Of a stretch of DNA of 64,000 nt, positions 1 through 31,400 are shown piece after piece. Source of the DNA: Brachyhypopomus gauderio (lineage: Eukaryota; Chordata; Actinopteri; Gymnotiformes; Hypopomidae). The notes beneath the pieces were generated by a model. That model worked only from the letters and a program-made list of their open reading frames with translations, made no database searches and had not been told where the DNA came from. The position numbers were made by a program, and so were the translations under genes. Numbering within the stretch: position 1 is the first letter of the stretch; every line of letters begins with the position of its first letter. The stretch is taken from assembly GCF_052324685.1 (NCBI RefSeq), contig NC_135228.1, positions 10,333,386-10,397,385 of the forward strand, written 5' to 3'.

Positions 1-123
1 ACAGTATCTGTCAGCTGGGTTATTACACACAACTGTAATCAACCAGCAATTACATGTCAGACTGTGATCGCATCCTGAAGAATGCTCTATGCTGAATTGA
101 AGGGAATTCTCCACTGTCTTGGG

Positions 124-191
124 GTGTGTGTGTGTGAGTGTGTGTGTGTGAGTGTGAGTGTGTGAGAGAGAGAGAGAGAGAGAAAGAGACA
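124..191. repeat. TG/GA simple-sequence tract
   Basis: A run of TG dinucleotides interrupted by GAG passes into a GA run. It is an ordinary microsatellite with no gene signal around it. The rest of 1-780 is AT-rich sequence in which I see no supported gene. Confidence 0.85.
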
Positions 192-784
192 GAGAGACCG
201 AGATGGATGTGTAAATGTTAAAATACATTCTGTGATGAGTGTAATGTTATTGGGTGTAAAGTTATTATGACTGTAATTAGTGTGCATGTTGATCAGTTAA
301 GAATGAAATAAGTTGTGTGGTACTTAGAATGTAGATGGGCTTAGTGGATGTGTGTGTGTGTGTGTAGGCTACTCTATGGATGCGTATGACTGTATACTTA
401 AGGGTCAGTGTGTGCACCTTTTTCTGTCCGTGTTCAGTTCTTAAGTGCAGTTTCTCCCTTTGGAGTTTTCTTTAGTAAAAAATAAACAAATACAGAGGGA
501 GGTTTTAATATGCACTTTACTTTTTTATTATGCTTTACATTTTTTTAGATCTGTGGTTTGTACTCTGGAAGCATGTCTGCTGAGTGTGTATTTGGGGTCG
601 CCTATACGTTCAATGTACAGTGCAATTTTTCTTATTTTCTGTTCATTGTAAGACTGGAAATGTATTTTTTTTTATTCTGTGCTTAAACTGTGACTATTAA
701 AATGTATAAATAACAGCTCCACTGTGCCTTTATCAAAGTAGCCTTGTTGGAACATTGAGAGTTGACACTCAACAGAAACTAAAG

Positions 785-787
<3 letters not shown>

Positions 788-876
<89 letters not shown>
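788..876. repeat. (TA)n microsatellite
   Basis: About 89 bp of uninterrupted TA dinucleotides lie upstream of the putative coro6 first exon. Short open frames across it are artefacts of the repeat. Length polymorphism and sequencing slippage are likely. Confidence 0.95.
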
Positions 877-879
<3 letters not shown>

Positions 880-1199
880 GTTTATTTGGTACGCCCCATG
901 CAGACTGTAGATCAAAGCTCTAAGCCATTTATGTTTGATGAACTCGTTCAAGTTCAAGAACCTGCCCACAGAAGTCGAAGAAAGAGCGTTTTAGTAAACC
1001 CGAGAAACGAGGAAAGTATTCTCCCTGCCACCTGACCTCGTCGCGCCGTCACACTGCAATCTATAGCCGAGCCACCATGGGAGAAATAGCCCGACACCGA
1101 CAGCCGTTTCGAAAATAGACAGGACCGCCTGACCCTGCTCACTCCCCCCTCCCCTCCAGTCCCCCCGATCTGTTTCTCTCTTTTCTTTTGCTGGTGCTT

Positions 1200-1384
1200 A
1201 GGAACGGCACATAGGTGGAACTCGCAATAGTTTTGCGAGTGTGTCCAAGTTGTTAATCTGGAATAAAAGAGTGTAGGGACGTGTTATTCCGCTAACCGGG
1301 TAGTAGTGAAGACCAGAACAAACCAGAGAAGGGGGAGAGGAGATTTTAAAAACAGCCCGTTTGTATATTCATCAAAGTACATAG
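1200..1384 (+). other. coro6: putative 5' noncoding exon of coro6
   Basis: The coding start of coro6 at 3355 lies only 2 bases inside its exon, so a separate leader exon must exist upstream. The best candidate donor is ATAG|GTAAGT at 1384/1385, a strong consensus in a locally CpG-richer stretch (about 960-1870). The start of transcription is not visible, so the left boundary is a guess. Sequence between 1385 and 3352 would then be intron 1. Confidence 0.4.
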
Positions 1385-2272
1385 GTAAGTGATTTAAGTG
1401 TTTTATTTGAAATGATAACTGGAGGAAATATACAGGGTGCGTGCGTGTTCGTTTAATGACCTTTTTATTAATACTGCATTGTCATGATGAAGGCAGTCGT
1501 TAGTATTTGGACGTTTTGGTTGCGCACTTCTGTGGTGGGTGTCGCACGCTGTGCGGAGGCGGCGCGGAGGTGAAGGAGGATATTTGTGGCTAATGTCCAG
1601 GTGTTGAGGTGTGCGAGGGAGGGCAACACGGCCCTGAAAGTCCCTGCTCTTTCTTAACAAAGAACATTAGGTTATCTTTTCTGTGAGAGGTCGGTCGTGT
1701 CCAGCGAGGGACTCGTGAGAGCGAGAGGCATTAGCATTACTATATTAGGAAAATGACCGTGTCATTCTGTCGACGGACATGCGCAAGCGGCTCGGTCCCT
1801 CCAGCTGTAGGTTACAGCGGTGTGAGGAGCTCAGGGGTTAACCTACATCAGACCCGCTTCTGATCCACCGGAGGACCTTAAGTGTGTCACTGCTGGGAGA
1901 AGAGAAGCTCTAGTGGCCTTCACGACATCGCTTACACTCGTCTTCCTTCTTGCTGCAACAAAATATAATCAGAAAGCATCGAACTGTTGATAACTTTGAT
2001 GATCCATCATAATCCTGCGTGGTCCATGGTTTGTCTGATTGCTTTAGTGATGCAGGTTGGCGTGTCCGTTTGTTTTTGACAACCGAACTTTTTGGACGGC
2101 ATCCCAGAATAACACACCACTGTGTTTTCACAGTGGGGTGACCGCCAGACAACAAGAAAACAAAAGGCACACGTTGGCATATTCAGAAACTGCATTGCTG
2201 AGTTCTGAGCAACATAAAATCTAAATGAAACACACTTGAACAAAACATTGAACAAACCAAACAAATATATTT

Positions 2273-2331
2273 GCGCTTTGTGACAACATGTGTTGTGAAA
2301 AGCGCTATACAAATATATTTGATTTGATTTG
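2273..2331. repeat. possible 3' tail of a fish retroposon
   Basis: The segment has an inverted motif (GCGCTTT ... AAAGCGC) followed by CTATACAAAT and ATTTG-like repeats. From memory this resembles a tail common in interspersed fish repeats. The rest of the element is not recognisable, so only the tail is called. Confidence 0.35.
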
Positions 2332-3336
2332 CTTAAATGTTTTCGTTGTCCGTTGTAGATGCATTTGTCTTTATCACAAATAAGCACCACTCTGCACAAA
2401 TTTTAACTTTTCATCTTTATTTACATAAAAAAAAACATGAACAACTGTTCAGTTTAATTCCCAACGTATCTATTACCCCACGTCAAATCCAAATATGATC
2501 CTGGATTTTTCATCTCTGGCAGTTAGTTTATGTCAGAGAACATATATGTATACAAATCAGGTCGGCTACATTTAGTGTTCAGATGACTACCAGTGATTAC
2601 AAAAATTAGGATCAACTGTATTCAAGCTCAACAGCTGACCTTTGGTTTAATCTTTGTCCAATATCTCATGAGTTATATTTGAGTGCCTGATCAATAATTG
2701 CTTATAAAGTTAATTTAGGTCATTTCCTGTAGATGGATTCCATCTCAGTGTCATGATTCTGGCCCTCAGAACATCCGTGTCCAGGCCCCTATTTAAAAAG
2801 TGAATTTGATATGAAATGTATAATAGTGTAAATCTACAGCTTGCAGACAAAAGGGAATCTGTGAGAATGTTGGGCTAAATGACACTTTAATGAAGAAAAG
2901 GCCAGTGCTGTTTTACTAAGCCTTTTCATTCTCAAATGCACTTATTTTGTGACATTTGAGGTTTCTGCATATTAGCTGTTTGTTTTGTCGTAACTATTCC
3001 ACCCATTGTAGTCACATTCAGGACCCACGGATAGCCTACTAACTGTCAGTTTAGAATTTGGTACCATGAGAAGCTCAGGGTTTTGATAAAGTGTGCTGAA
3101 CCGTCCGGTGACAGAATTTTGGTGGCAATTTCAAAAAAAGTATACGGTGGTGGGCTTCACCCTTCCCGTTTGGTGACATTGTGCAATGGGAAAAAAATAT
3201 AATTAGCTACAGTATGGAAGTGCAGTCAGCTAACGTTGGGAGAAGACACTGAGGTAATAATCTGTATAATTATTTGTTTATTAAGAATACTGAAAGTATC
3301 ACAGGTATGCTCACTTTATAAAGTATGCCTTTCTGA

Positions 3337-9495
<6,159 letters not shown>

Positions 9496-10370
9496 CCCAT
9501 TCAGTAATACACAATCACCCCTGTACTGTTCAATTCACCCACCCCTTCCCCACCAGACCCTCATTACATGCACATTATGTACACTATAGCAGCATTCACT
9601 GTAGCATACTTTGTTAAAATGCTTTCATTATTTATAATGTCTTCTGTTATAAGTCTTCTGTTATTAAGACTATGAGCAGTAGTTAAAGTTACATTGTGGG
9701 ATCTTACCCATGCTTTACAACATCTTTCCAGAAGCTATGTAGATCAGTGGACATATGCTGAACATGGACTACCCAAATGGCTACTTAAGGCCAACTTGAG
9801 TATAAAATTGTATGAACTGCTGTATGATGTATCAGATAATGAAATCTAGCCAAAGAATGCTACAGAATTAGGAAATGTAGATTCCCCTACACTTACGTTT
9901 CTAGTAGTCACATGCATCTTTTGTGGGAACCAGTATACAAATCACTACAAAACAGAACTTGGGGTTTGTGTATTTTTGATTCTGGTCTGGAAAACAGAAA
10001 TGTAAGTTTTGCTGTAAGCCCTGTCTCACAGTTTTCTGCCATAATCCTATAACCCCTGAGTGGAGAAGTGCACACACCACAGGTGTGTCTGGATACTAAT
10101 TCCCCAGCATCTCACCTTTCGATGATGTGCTCTCACTGTGTCTCTTGCAGTGTTGGGTTAAATTGTGACCTTTTAGTTTTTTTAACCCCATTTAGCCCCC
10201 TGACTCAAACATCATCTATTCATCCTTGACTAGCATGAAAATTCTCATGCAGCTTGTTACATTTGAAAATGTAAATACTGTATTAAAAAAAGAAAAATGT
10301 GAAAAATTGCAAAATATCAAAATTGATGACAAAAAAATGTGTTCTGTAGACGATAATTTGCGAGGATGTC

Positions 10371-10376
10371 AATAAA
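10371..10376 (+). promoter_or_regulatory. coro6: polyadenylation signal AATAAA of coro6
   Basis: A canonical AATAAA sits 876 bases after the coro6 stop and is followed by T-rich then A-rich sequence, as expected for a 3' UTR end. The 9496-10370 stretch is AT-rich and contains no convincing open frame, so I read it as the 3' UTR. Confidence 0.65.
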
Positions 10377-11221
10377 ATCTTTTTGTAAAAAAAAAAACAA
10401 AACATGTATATTTCAAATTGTGCACAGGTGCTTGTTTCTACACTTTGTCTGGACATATGCAGTCAGAATTGTTTAAGCTCTATCCCAATTCTAACCCTAA
10501 ACTTAGAAAACAAAACGAAATCTCCATCAGAAATACGTATATCTTTTATAAAACACAATCTCAGACATGTTTCATCATGTCTAATCAATACAGCAGAAGG
10601 GAGGTGGAGGGGCTCATGAGATTATATGATCGTGCCCTGTTCTCGGTCAGCAGAGAGGGGTCTGTTGCATTTCCCCCCATTGCTATAGAATAATTTAAGC
10701 ATTTTAAAATATCTTTAATTATACCCTTAAGCAAATTTATTTTGATGTTAGAAGAAGTTTGAAATGAAATATGTTTTAACAACAAAAGAGTTTATTTATT
10801 TTTAAATAAATAACCAAAAGGTACAAAGAGCATTCAGGTGCAATAACCCCGAGTTCTCTCACCTCCCCAGCGTGGTGGTTTATAATGATCATTCGGTCCT
10901 GTGTTTCTCTGCTCAGTTCAAGTAGGCTTGTAATATAATGAGAAAGAAAGCATGAAAACACCCTCATGGTGCTTAATCTGAGGTCCACTAAGTCATTCCC
11001 TTCGGCTAAAAGAAGACCCTGTTTATCTATCGCTAATGATTTCCTAATAAGGAGAAGACAAATGTGTTGGGAGGAGTTGCATATCAATTTAAACAGTCCA
11101 GCAAGAGTGAAAAGAGCGACACACGTTTAGATTCTCCCCCAGGAGAGGAACCATGAAGGCACTCGCCATCTCCTTCTTCACGTCTGTTTAAGGCTGAAGT
11201 TTCATCCTGTTTATTTCTACG

Positions 11222-12982
11222 ATGTGGGACATTTTCTTTTGTCTGTTGCCGTCGCTGGTGCTTGTCCTAGCAAAGCTGTTGAGCAGGAGTTCAATTTATT
11301 TTATTGTGAAGGCGGGTGCGTGGAAGCTCGCGTGGAATATCTGGTGGATGATCTGCTGGACTTTGGATCTTCCTCTTACTGCTCTTCAGGACACCGGTGG
11401 GGACCAGGACTCAGAGGTCAAGTTGATCTGCAAGCCCACAGCTTTAGCAGACTACATAAAACAACACTGTGCCACTTTAGCACACGCCCCTTTGACAAAG
11501 TGGCCAATGGCGGACCCCCATATGCAAATTTTCTACAACTTGCTATGGCCGGCAGAGGACGACACGCAAGACATGGACTTCACAAGGGATCACTTGCTCC
11601 TGGAAGATGGGGGGATCATAGCTCTAGACTGGGCTGTGGGGCTGAAGGACCAGAAAGCTCACACTAGAAGAGACCATCCGTCAGGAGGGACAGGCTGCCA
11701 CAGCGCCACCTCCCCCATCCTCATCCTCATCCCCAACGCTCTGGGCAAAGTCACACACCATCTGCTCAGCCTGTGCCGCCTTGCCCTGCAACAGGGCTTT
11801 CACCCAGTCGTGTTCCATCGCCGCGGACACGGAGGATGCCCCCTCACCACCCCCCGTTACCAACAGTTCGGGGACCCCTCGGACCTGACGCAGGCTGTAA
11901 CGTACTTGCGAAACTGCTCTCCGTCTTCGGCCCTGCTGGCAGTCAGCGAGGGCTCCGGGTCTGGCCTGCTGCTCTCGTACCTCGGGGAGTGTGGCTCGTC
12001 ATCTCACCTGCTAGCAGCCGCCTGCATCTCCCCCGTGTTCCATGGACGGCTGTGGTTCGAGAGCCCGCTCCCATGGCTGTATCACAACCTGGCCCTCTTC
12101 TATTGCAAGCTGAAACTCAGCAGGTAACTTCATTTATACTTTAAATAGGAATTCTGTTCCGAGTGAGTAATCGTTTTGCATTTCAATGGTTATTGTTCAT
12201 AAATTACCAGTGCCATCTAAAATATTTACAAATTATAAATAATTTGCATAACCACTTAAAAGCAGTTTAACAATTGGGCTGGGGTTGCACTGTGCCCATT
12301 GAACCCTGTGTGCAGGTATGCAACTGCTCTAAGCCCAGTTATGGATGTTGGGAAAATCTTTGGCTGCCGTTCTCTGCAAGACATGGAGCAGATCATGTTC
12401 TGTTCGGTCAGGCAGCAAGACAACACTGAGACAAGCTCTCCGGATAAAGCAGAAGAGCCCAGACCAGGATCACCCACGAGGCTTGACTGGGTGGCTTACT
12501 GGGAACAGAATGAGCCCTTGCGGGAGACAGATGAGGTAGCCGTTCCTGTGCTGTGCTTTTATAGCTGTGATGACCCTCTCCTTCCACCAGCTTCCACCCT
12601 GCCCATGGCCCTCTTCCAAAACAGTCCCTATTTCCTTCTGGCCATGACAACCCAGGGGAGTCATTGTGGCTTCAAGCAAGCCGAAGCCAAAGGTGTCGGT
12701 TCCTGGAGTCACGAGGCAGTGCTGGAGTACTTCTGGGTTGTGGCCGATTTCTTCAAAGTGGAGCAGAGGAAACGTGACGTGGAAAGGTTTGATGCGTGGG
12801 GTCCCCTCCAAGGGCTCAGGCAAAGGACGGGTGCGACACTGTCTAGGAGGAGGAGAGCGGTCACACTCAGGAGGGAGAGAACCATCCCGGGTCCCAGGAG
12901 ACAGCTCTCGGCATACTCCAGTTCCTCCACATTTGAAGAGGATCCCAACACATTCATTAGGAACCGATCATACACCCGCTGA
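11222..12982 (+). CDS. abhd15: ABHD15-like alpha/beta-hydrolase-fold protein, 2 coding exons
   Basis: ABHD15 is an adipocyte-enriched, membrane-associated protein linked to insulin suppression of lipolysis. Its enzymatic activity is not well settled. Exons are 11222-12123 and 12316-12982 (GT-AG), 1569 nt, 522 aa, with an AGG arginine codon split across the junction. The N-terminus is a hydrophobic anchor (residues about 1-50). The fold shows the strand SPILILIPNALG (164-175), the HRRGHGG turn (199-205), an acid-position motif DDP (386-388) and a histidine motif SHCGF (416-420). At the expected nucleophile elbow the sequence is SEGSGSG (242-248), not a canonical GxSxG. The C-terminus is basic (RRRRAVTLRRER). 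The two-exon structure and position next to taok1 match the human ABHD15 locus. The family is sure. The precise start could be a few codons downstream. Confidence 0.88.
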
Positions 12983-13027
12983 GCGCCTTTAAAGTAGAGA
13001 TAACCAATGTGAAAAACTTGACCAAAA

Positions 13028-13033
13028 AATAAA
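13028..13033 (+). promoter_or_regulatory. abhd15: candidate polyadenylation signal of abhd15
   Basis: AATAAA lies 46 bases after the abhd15 stop codon. A second AATAAA occurs near 13229 and could serve as a distal site. Beyond it the opposing taok1 3' UTR begins, so the two genes converge here. Confidence 0.5.
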
Positions 13034-13504
13034 AATGCTAAAACAGGACATGACCAAGAAAGGTTTCAAGACAAAAGTGGACTCGAGACCGTTTGTCAAG
13101 ATAGGGAAGAAATGAAGAAAAACACTGCATTCCTAAGTGCTGCAGGGCCCTGGAGAAAGAAACCAATGTCAATTTCCGAGGCCAGTTGTCAACAAAACAT
13201 TCAGACGCATTCCTAATGACGGAGCTTAATAAAACTGCCATGTCATCCATTACACAATGTAAACATTTCCACCTCCACTGAACTATCTGATTTGTAATAT
13301 CACACCAGTGGTACCTCTTTATTGCTGCAAAGAGCTCCTCAGAAACAATGGAGAAAGAAACACACAGTAACTTTTGTTAAGATGTGTTCTCTTAGTCAAC
13401 AACTATTTAATTTGTCGATTAAACTTTCCTCACACAGCTGTTTGAATACACTCAGTCACAGTCACTCAAATAAGTCAAATCAAAACAAAATGTACTAAAA
13501 TTAC

Positions 13505-16500
13505 TTTATTACAGTTGATTCTTTATCCAGTAGCCCTCTGCCAACAAAAGGAGTAATTACAAACAAAACAGTACACGTTCCCCCTAAAGTTTTCAGAACT
13601 TTGAGTCTTTTTCTTATGAATAACCATACATTTGTTGTAATCTCTCCAACATTCAGCTTTTCACAATCTATACATTTTAATACAGGTTATATACGGATTG
13701 TTATGGTAATGTTGAAGCAGGTAAGAAGAAACAATGGCCATCAAAAGTAAAACGTGGAGGAATACTGGTCAGTGCGCTGTACACACACGTACACCTGGTG
13801 TGGTCATCGCCCCTTCTCACACACAAATAGGGTCATAACAACATGGGAATGATGAGGGCTACAATATAACACAGCACAGATTACACTTCCACAAGGGGGG
13901 AGGGCATATTTCCACATTCCTCCTCAACATTCTGCAGGCTCTCAGGCAGGGTGCATCTTGGGGACCAACAGCCAGGTGTAGTGAGCAGCTTCTGCGTAAT
14001 CCTGGTTTTTAACTTTAAATGCTACTCAGCCAATCCCAACGGAGCAAGTGGGTGTTTAAATCGTTTTGGCGCGTTGCATCAGAATGCTGCAGTTACCTGC
14101 TCCGTTGTTTGGCCCAGGTCTTCTGAGGCCTGGAAGTGCGATGGCTCAGCTGGCTCGTCATCTAGGCTAAACGAACACTGAGCTTAATGTCGTCTCTGCG
14201 TCATCAGTGACGCCATGCATACACCCCGAGAACAAGTGGCACACTAGAAGCTAAATCGATGCGCGGACACCCAAGCATTCTCAGCAGCGACTCCAAAACG
14301 TCAAAAACAATGATGGCCACGGTGGTGGTTATGGAGACATCTCGTTCTGGAGAGGGATGGAGATTAAACACCTTGCGTAATGCTTTCCAGATCTTTCTGT
14401 GGCCAGTGATGGGATGAGGGAACGAGGTAAAAAGTAGAGGGATAAGCCCAGAGGGACAGTGGAAGAATGACATCGTCAGTGAGGGGGAAGACAAAACCTG
14501 ACTGGGGGGGTTTGGGGAATAGTGGAACCGAATCCAAGAAGTTTTAGCTGTGCTTAACTCCTGTGAGATTCTGCCTGATAATTTTTTTTAAATAAGATTA
14601 GAAACCAAGCTGTTTTTCTTTTTTTTTTTCTTTAATGTTCTTCACATTCAAGCAGTTAATTTTTTTAACTAGTTTAAACTTGGGTTCATCTTTCATAGCT
14701 TTATATATTTTTTATTTTCTAAAATGTACAATATACACAAACGTTGCCTATACATCCCACTTAAAGCTGTCTCCTTACTATATCTCTTTAACATATCACT
14801 TATATATGCTTTCTGATCTGTTTTTTGTTTGTTTTTTAACCTCTCGTTGCTCGTCGTTCTAAATGTTCGGTTGGGGGCGGGTTGTGGGGCGGCGGGCGTC
14901 TGATGCGGGCGTCAGGGTGACGAAGGCATTGCAGGGGCCACAGCAGCGGCACCCACTCACCCGGCAAACACGTTCAGCGGTGGCGAGCCTGCCCCAGACG
15001 GACCGTCCCAGCCCCGGGCCCACGCGCACCGCCCTGACGCCGAGCCCGGGGAGGGGCAGGAGGGAGCAGCGGAGGTCTGAGGAACATGAGGGAGGACGGA
15101 GGACAGGAGGGCAGAATCGCACATGCCGAAAGCCTCCTCTTGCATAGCTAGGATGAGAGTGAACTTTGGCATTTTGAATAGGAATCTGATATCCGAATGA
15201 CATCAGGTTGTTTTGATCCCCCTCCTAATGTCGGAGGGGAATAGTTCGACATTCAGTCATTTTACTAGGACATCCATCCATCTTCACAGACATATCGCAA
15301 ACACCTCTCCTATTTGTGCAACCTAAAACAAGACCCTACCTCTCCCTTTCCCATATAGCTACACGATGACACACACACCGAGCTCCATACTGAGGAACAC
15401 GTGGCTCCATCTGCTGACCTTCCAACCATGGCCTCCATGTGACTCCACCCATGCCAGTCCTACCCCATGTTAAATGTCAATCTGTGAAAATACACTGAAC
15501 ACCTGTTCTCTCTCTCTATTCAGACCTGCATTTCCTCTTTTGGCTATTGGGACTTGAACAAACCCAAGACAGACCACTTTGCAACACAGACTATTTTAAT
15601 GCAACAGGGTCCCTTGAGAAACCTGACCAAACCTGCCCTTAAGATGTGCTTATGCTAATGGTAAGCAAAGTGTAGGAACTTTGGTAACAATGTTTTTAAT
15701 ATTGCCAACTCAGGCAACTGATGTTCTAACAAGATCACCACTGCCACGTTTCCCTGGGATTCTCGCAGCATTGTTAATGGGGGGAAAAGGGTGTTTTAAA
15801 CAAAATGTAAAAAGGAAAAAAAAAACCTCCTAGTAATTTATATAGAGAACAATGTTTTAGAACATTGGTTCTTAGTGTTTTAAAACTAATCAAAGTTGCT
15901 CATTTTAATCATAGCACAGGTTTTCTGAAAGAAAATGAAAAAGGAAAAATACTGAATAAAATCATGAACATTTTAAAGCCAACAAAGAAATGTGACTGAA
16001 TCAAACTGGGTTCAGAACAATGGCTGGCCTAATAAGCACATTCTTAATTATTCATGTCGGGGGGCTCCATTGCAACTTTTATTAAAACATTAATGTTAAA
16101 AACGCCCACCTAAGATGTATACTGTATGTACTTAAATGTTTCCCTTGAAAAAATATGTGGACTCTATGTTTGACAAACTCAATAACTTGCAAACAAGATC
16201 ATGATAAAACCCATGAAAGATTTACATACAAAAACCTTTACTTCCTGTTAGAGGAAATGCACTAAGCTCAACTCAAATAAAAAAATCATACCATTACTGC
16301 TTAACATAGCGAAGCAACAGCACTCCCTCTCCCTGATGTATTCATAACCACACACGCCTGCCATCCAACCTCCACTCTAAAACTAAAGATGCTCGACTGT
16401 GCCTCACGCAGTACATCAGAGAACATGCTGTGGACCGCTCAGGTCTGCAGATATAACCAAGCTGAATGTGCAACAGAGTGCGTTCTCATATATAAGGTGC

Positions 16501-16715
16501 ACGAATTGTGTATGTGTGAGAATGGGGGGGGGGGGGGGGGGGGGGATCTTCAAACCAGAAAAGAAGAAATTGGGAAAGAGGAAGAAAGCAAACAACAGTG
16601 AGGGCTCAGACCTCCCTGGGCGTCCCCCCTCTGACCTTCACCTGCTCCCACCCCCTCTCCTGTGGCACTGTGGGGCAGCGCGGTGCGGGTCATGGCGGGC
16701 GGGGCGTGGGCGGTC
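13505..16715 (-). other. taok1: probable 3' UTR of taok1
   Basis: This 3.2-kb stretch follows the taok1 stop codon on the minus strand. It is AT-rich with a GC-rich island (about 14870-15140) and has no supported open frame. TTTATT at 13505-13510 is AATAAA on the minus strand and could be the distal poly(A) signal. Several nearer AATAAA motifs exist (for example near 16077), so the actual end is uncertain. Long 3' UTRs are usual for TAO kinases. Confidence 0.5.
16524..16545. repeat. poly-G tract (22 G) just 3' of the taok1 stop
   Basis: On the transcribed (minus) strand this is a run of 22 C about 170 bases after the stop codon. It is a simple repeat with uncertain length. Confidence 0.9.
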
Positions 16716-28468
<11,753 letters not shown>

Positions 28469-31400
28469 CTGCCAGAGGGGGGCAGCGTGCACGCAGGGAC
28501 CTGGACGCAGCACAAAACAGGCGACACGCAGCGTTAGAGGCAGGGCTCCCACGTCCTTTGAGGCGTGGACAGGTCAACGAGTACCAGTGACCAAACAGTA
28601 GCCAAGCTTCCTTCTCTTTGGTAGTTAAACGTGGCGCAGTGTTAACGGAGGTCCGAGTTGACCTGCACAGTGTGGTGGTATGACGCCGAAAGTGAATGGG
28701 TGAAGATTATCCATCTAATGAAAGAGTGTCTACTGATGCAAAGAGTGTCTACTGATGAACATACAGTAATCGATGTAATGAGATTAACCTGCTGATGAGC
28801 ACGACTGAGAGGGGGAGATAGCTAATGGAGAGGCCTTGCTTTGAGCGGCGCAGAGGAAACGGGCTGGAGGACAATCACCAAGAAAACCGCGGCTTCTAGC
28901 GGCTCCAGAGCAGAGGAGGTTGTGGCGAGACCCTGCATCCTTCTAAGCAGGCCTCAGCACACAAACAGGCCGGCCGATTCTTCAAAGCGACCAGCTCGGC
29001 GCTTGCTGGACATGAAAGCTGGATAAACACGAAACTGTGCACAGCCCCTCTGGCACAGGCCACAGAGCTGAACGCTTGTGACGAACTTGTGTAGGCTCAC
29101 CAAAACCTCCTGGCCATCAGTGGACGTGGAATGTCTTCCTGTAATTTAAATATTCGAAAATAATTTAATAAATGCCTATGACTTATGGAAGTGTACAAAT
29201 ACGATTGTCGAGGAGCCTGTTGATACTTCTCCTCGTGGTTATTTGCACACACACAGTCAGGCTGGACCTCCAACACGGGCTGACCAACACTGTGGTTCTG
29301 TAGTCACCCACCTCTAAAGCCACTCGATCACACCTCAAGCAGGTTCCACATCCTCCTCCTCCGGATGTATGAACGGGGTGGCCAGGTGGGGGGTATAGGA
29401 GAACAAGCCCTCTCAACTCACACAGGAACACTGCAACTGCTCCATATAGACTGGCTTCATGTTTGATTTCACCATTCATTCAAGCCTGTAGTAACGGTTT
29501 TGCTACATAATACATAATTACCTGCACTTCTCGGGTAAAAACCATTAAAGTTGTGGGTGTTAAAAGTGCGTTAAAGGACAAAAGTATTTTAAACATAATA
29601 TTTATATGAAACTCTGAACACTTTTAGGAGAATGCTAGACACTTTAGTCATGGCAGTCAGAAAACTATGCCATTAACTTCAGTCTGGAGAGAGTGTCTGA
29701 GGGAGGTTACACCACAAAGCTTTCATGGTCTCACTAAAGCTAGCACCCAAGCCAACTCAAGGGCTACATAATTACATTGACTTAATCACACTGACTGAAA
29801 CACCAACACACTTTCCATCATTATAACGCCACCTCCTCAAAACTGTCAAAATCCCTTTCGAATCACTTGGTTCAGTGAGTTCAGAGGCAAACCAGACCGA
29901 GAGTGCATTTTAATAGCTTAATGAAATAGCGGGTCCCGTTACAGTGCTTGCTCCAACTACCTCCAACACTACACACGTGCTGGCGCCTCCACAGGCAAGT
30001 CACACTACTGCATCACCACAAGTGCCAAGATGGAATCTTTTTTTTCACAAATTTTTTAAATGAAAGCATTTTTTTCATCTAGGCTATTCTGCAGTGGTGA
30101 AAACAATAAAATAATGGAATAACAGGCTTACATAACAGCCTTTTCTTATTATGCGGTTTTAATTTGGTAAAGTCTGACAGTCTGGCTCACGCCATTCCCT
30201 ACAAAAATGAGATCCGACACCTCCCACCCCTTCATAAAATCCTGTCAGATGGAAAATATGTGCCGTTGAAAGTCTTTTTTCTTGTTGTTGTTGTTAACGT
30301 GATAAATATAACTGATAGGAGCATCAGCCCATGTCCATGTTGAGTGTTCAGTGCGGATGTGTGATGTTACAGATATGTTACTAACATGCGACTTGCCAAT
30401 GTGATAATGTACAGTGACAGTAAAGAGCCCAAACCGTTTAAGTGCAGCAGGACTAATATAAGCGTGATATGAGCATGTCGCTTCACATCTGTGACACCAT
30501 GTGCCCGTGTTTAAAAACGTGCAGTTTATTAGTATTTCAAAAGCTAAAATTACTAACCATCTTGCATTTGGAAAAGCGACAAATTGTCATGACAGCGTAT
30601 CAGATCTCTGACCCCTAGACACAGCGAAAAACCACCACCACCACCACCTACACTCCTCCTAGAGGAAGTTCAACGGGGAACTGCTGGAGACACCAGCCTG
30701 GTGTTTTAGCAGCGTGTTCTGGGCAGTAGACCGTCTGGCGCCTGTAAGCAGGGCTCTTTGGAGGCCGGGGCGTTGCTCAGGTCTTTGAGGAGCTCCCTGC
30801 AGTACAGCATTACGGTGTTTGTGGCATCCACAAGAGCATCAGAAGACTCTTTTAGAAAGGAAATTGGATTTCTCTGGCTCCGTTTTGCAGAGAAACTAGC
30901 GATTATAGAAGCAATAAGACACGGAAGTCAAAACACATTTTACTTCTGCACCGTGACATATGTAGGCTTATACATTGGAATTTCATTGCATCATGAAAAC
31001 ATGACATTACTGGTTATTATTATTTTTGCCCCGCCTGCTCATGCTTGATGACCTACCCAAAATTCCCAAGACATTTTTCGGTCAGCAAAAGTCACTGCAT
31101 TTTCTAAGTTATGGACAGGCAAGAATCGTCTATTAAATTATTATCCTATGGCTGTATAACACAGACAGTTATATTTTGATTATATAGCTACATACTGTGG
31201 TATACTTTCTAATAGGTTGTGTTAAAAACAGCGGCGATGCCTTGACTGATAATCGCATTCTTCTTTCCAAAATTACACTTGTCCAGAGAACGCTCGTCTG
31301 TGCTGTCTGAGATTGATCAAGATGCGCACAGCACACAAGAATGCTGTGATGTATTATAGAGCTCACATATCACAGCCTGTGGTAGTATCAGTACTGTAGA

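Noticed and set aside
87-287. Open frame of Ser/Leu/Thr/His repeats
   Set aside because: A translation of the TG/GA microsatellite, not a gene.
769-969. Open frame with a long IY repeat
   Set aside because: A translation of the TA repeat.
14859-15203. Open frames in the GC-rich island at 14.9-15.2 kb
   Set aside because: Both strands are open only because of composition. It lies in the probable taok1 3' UTR and shows no domain.
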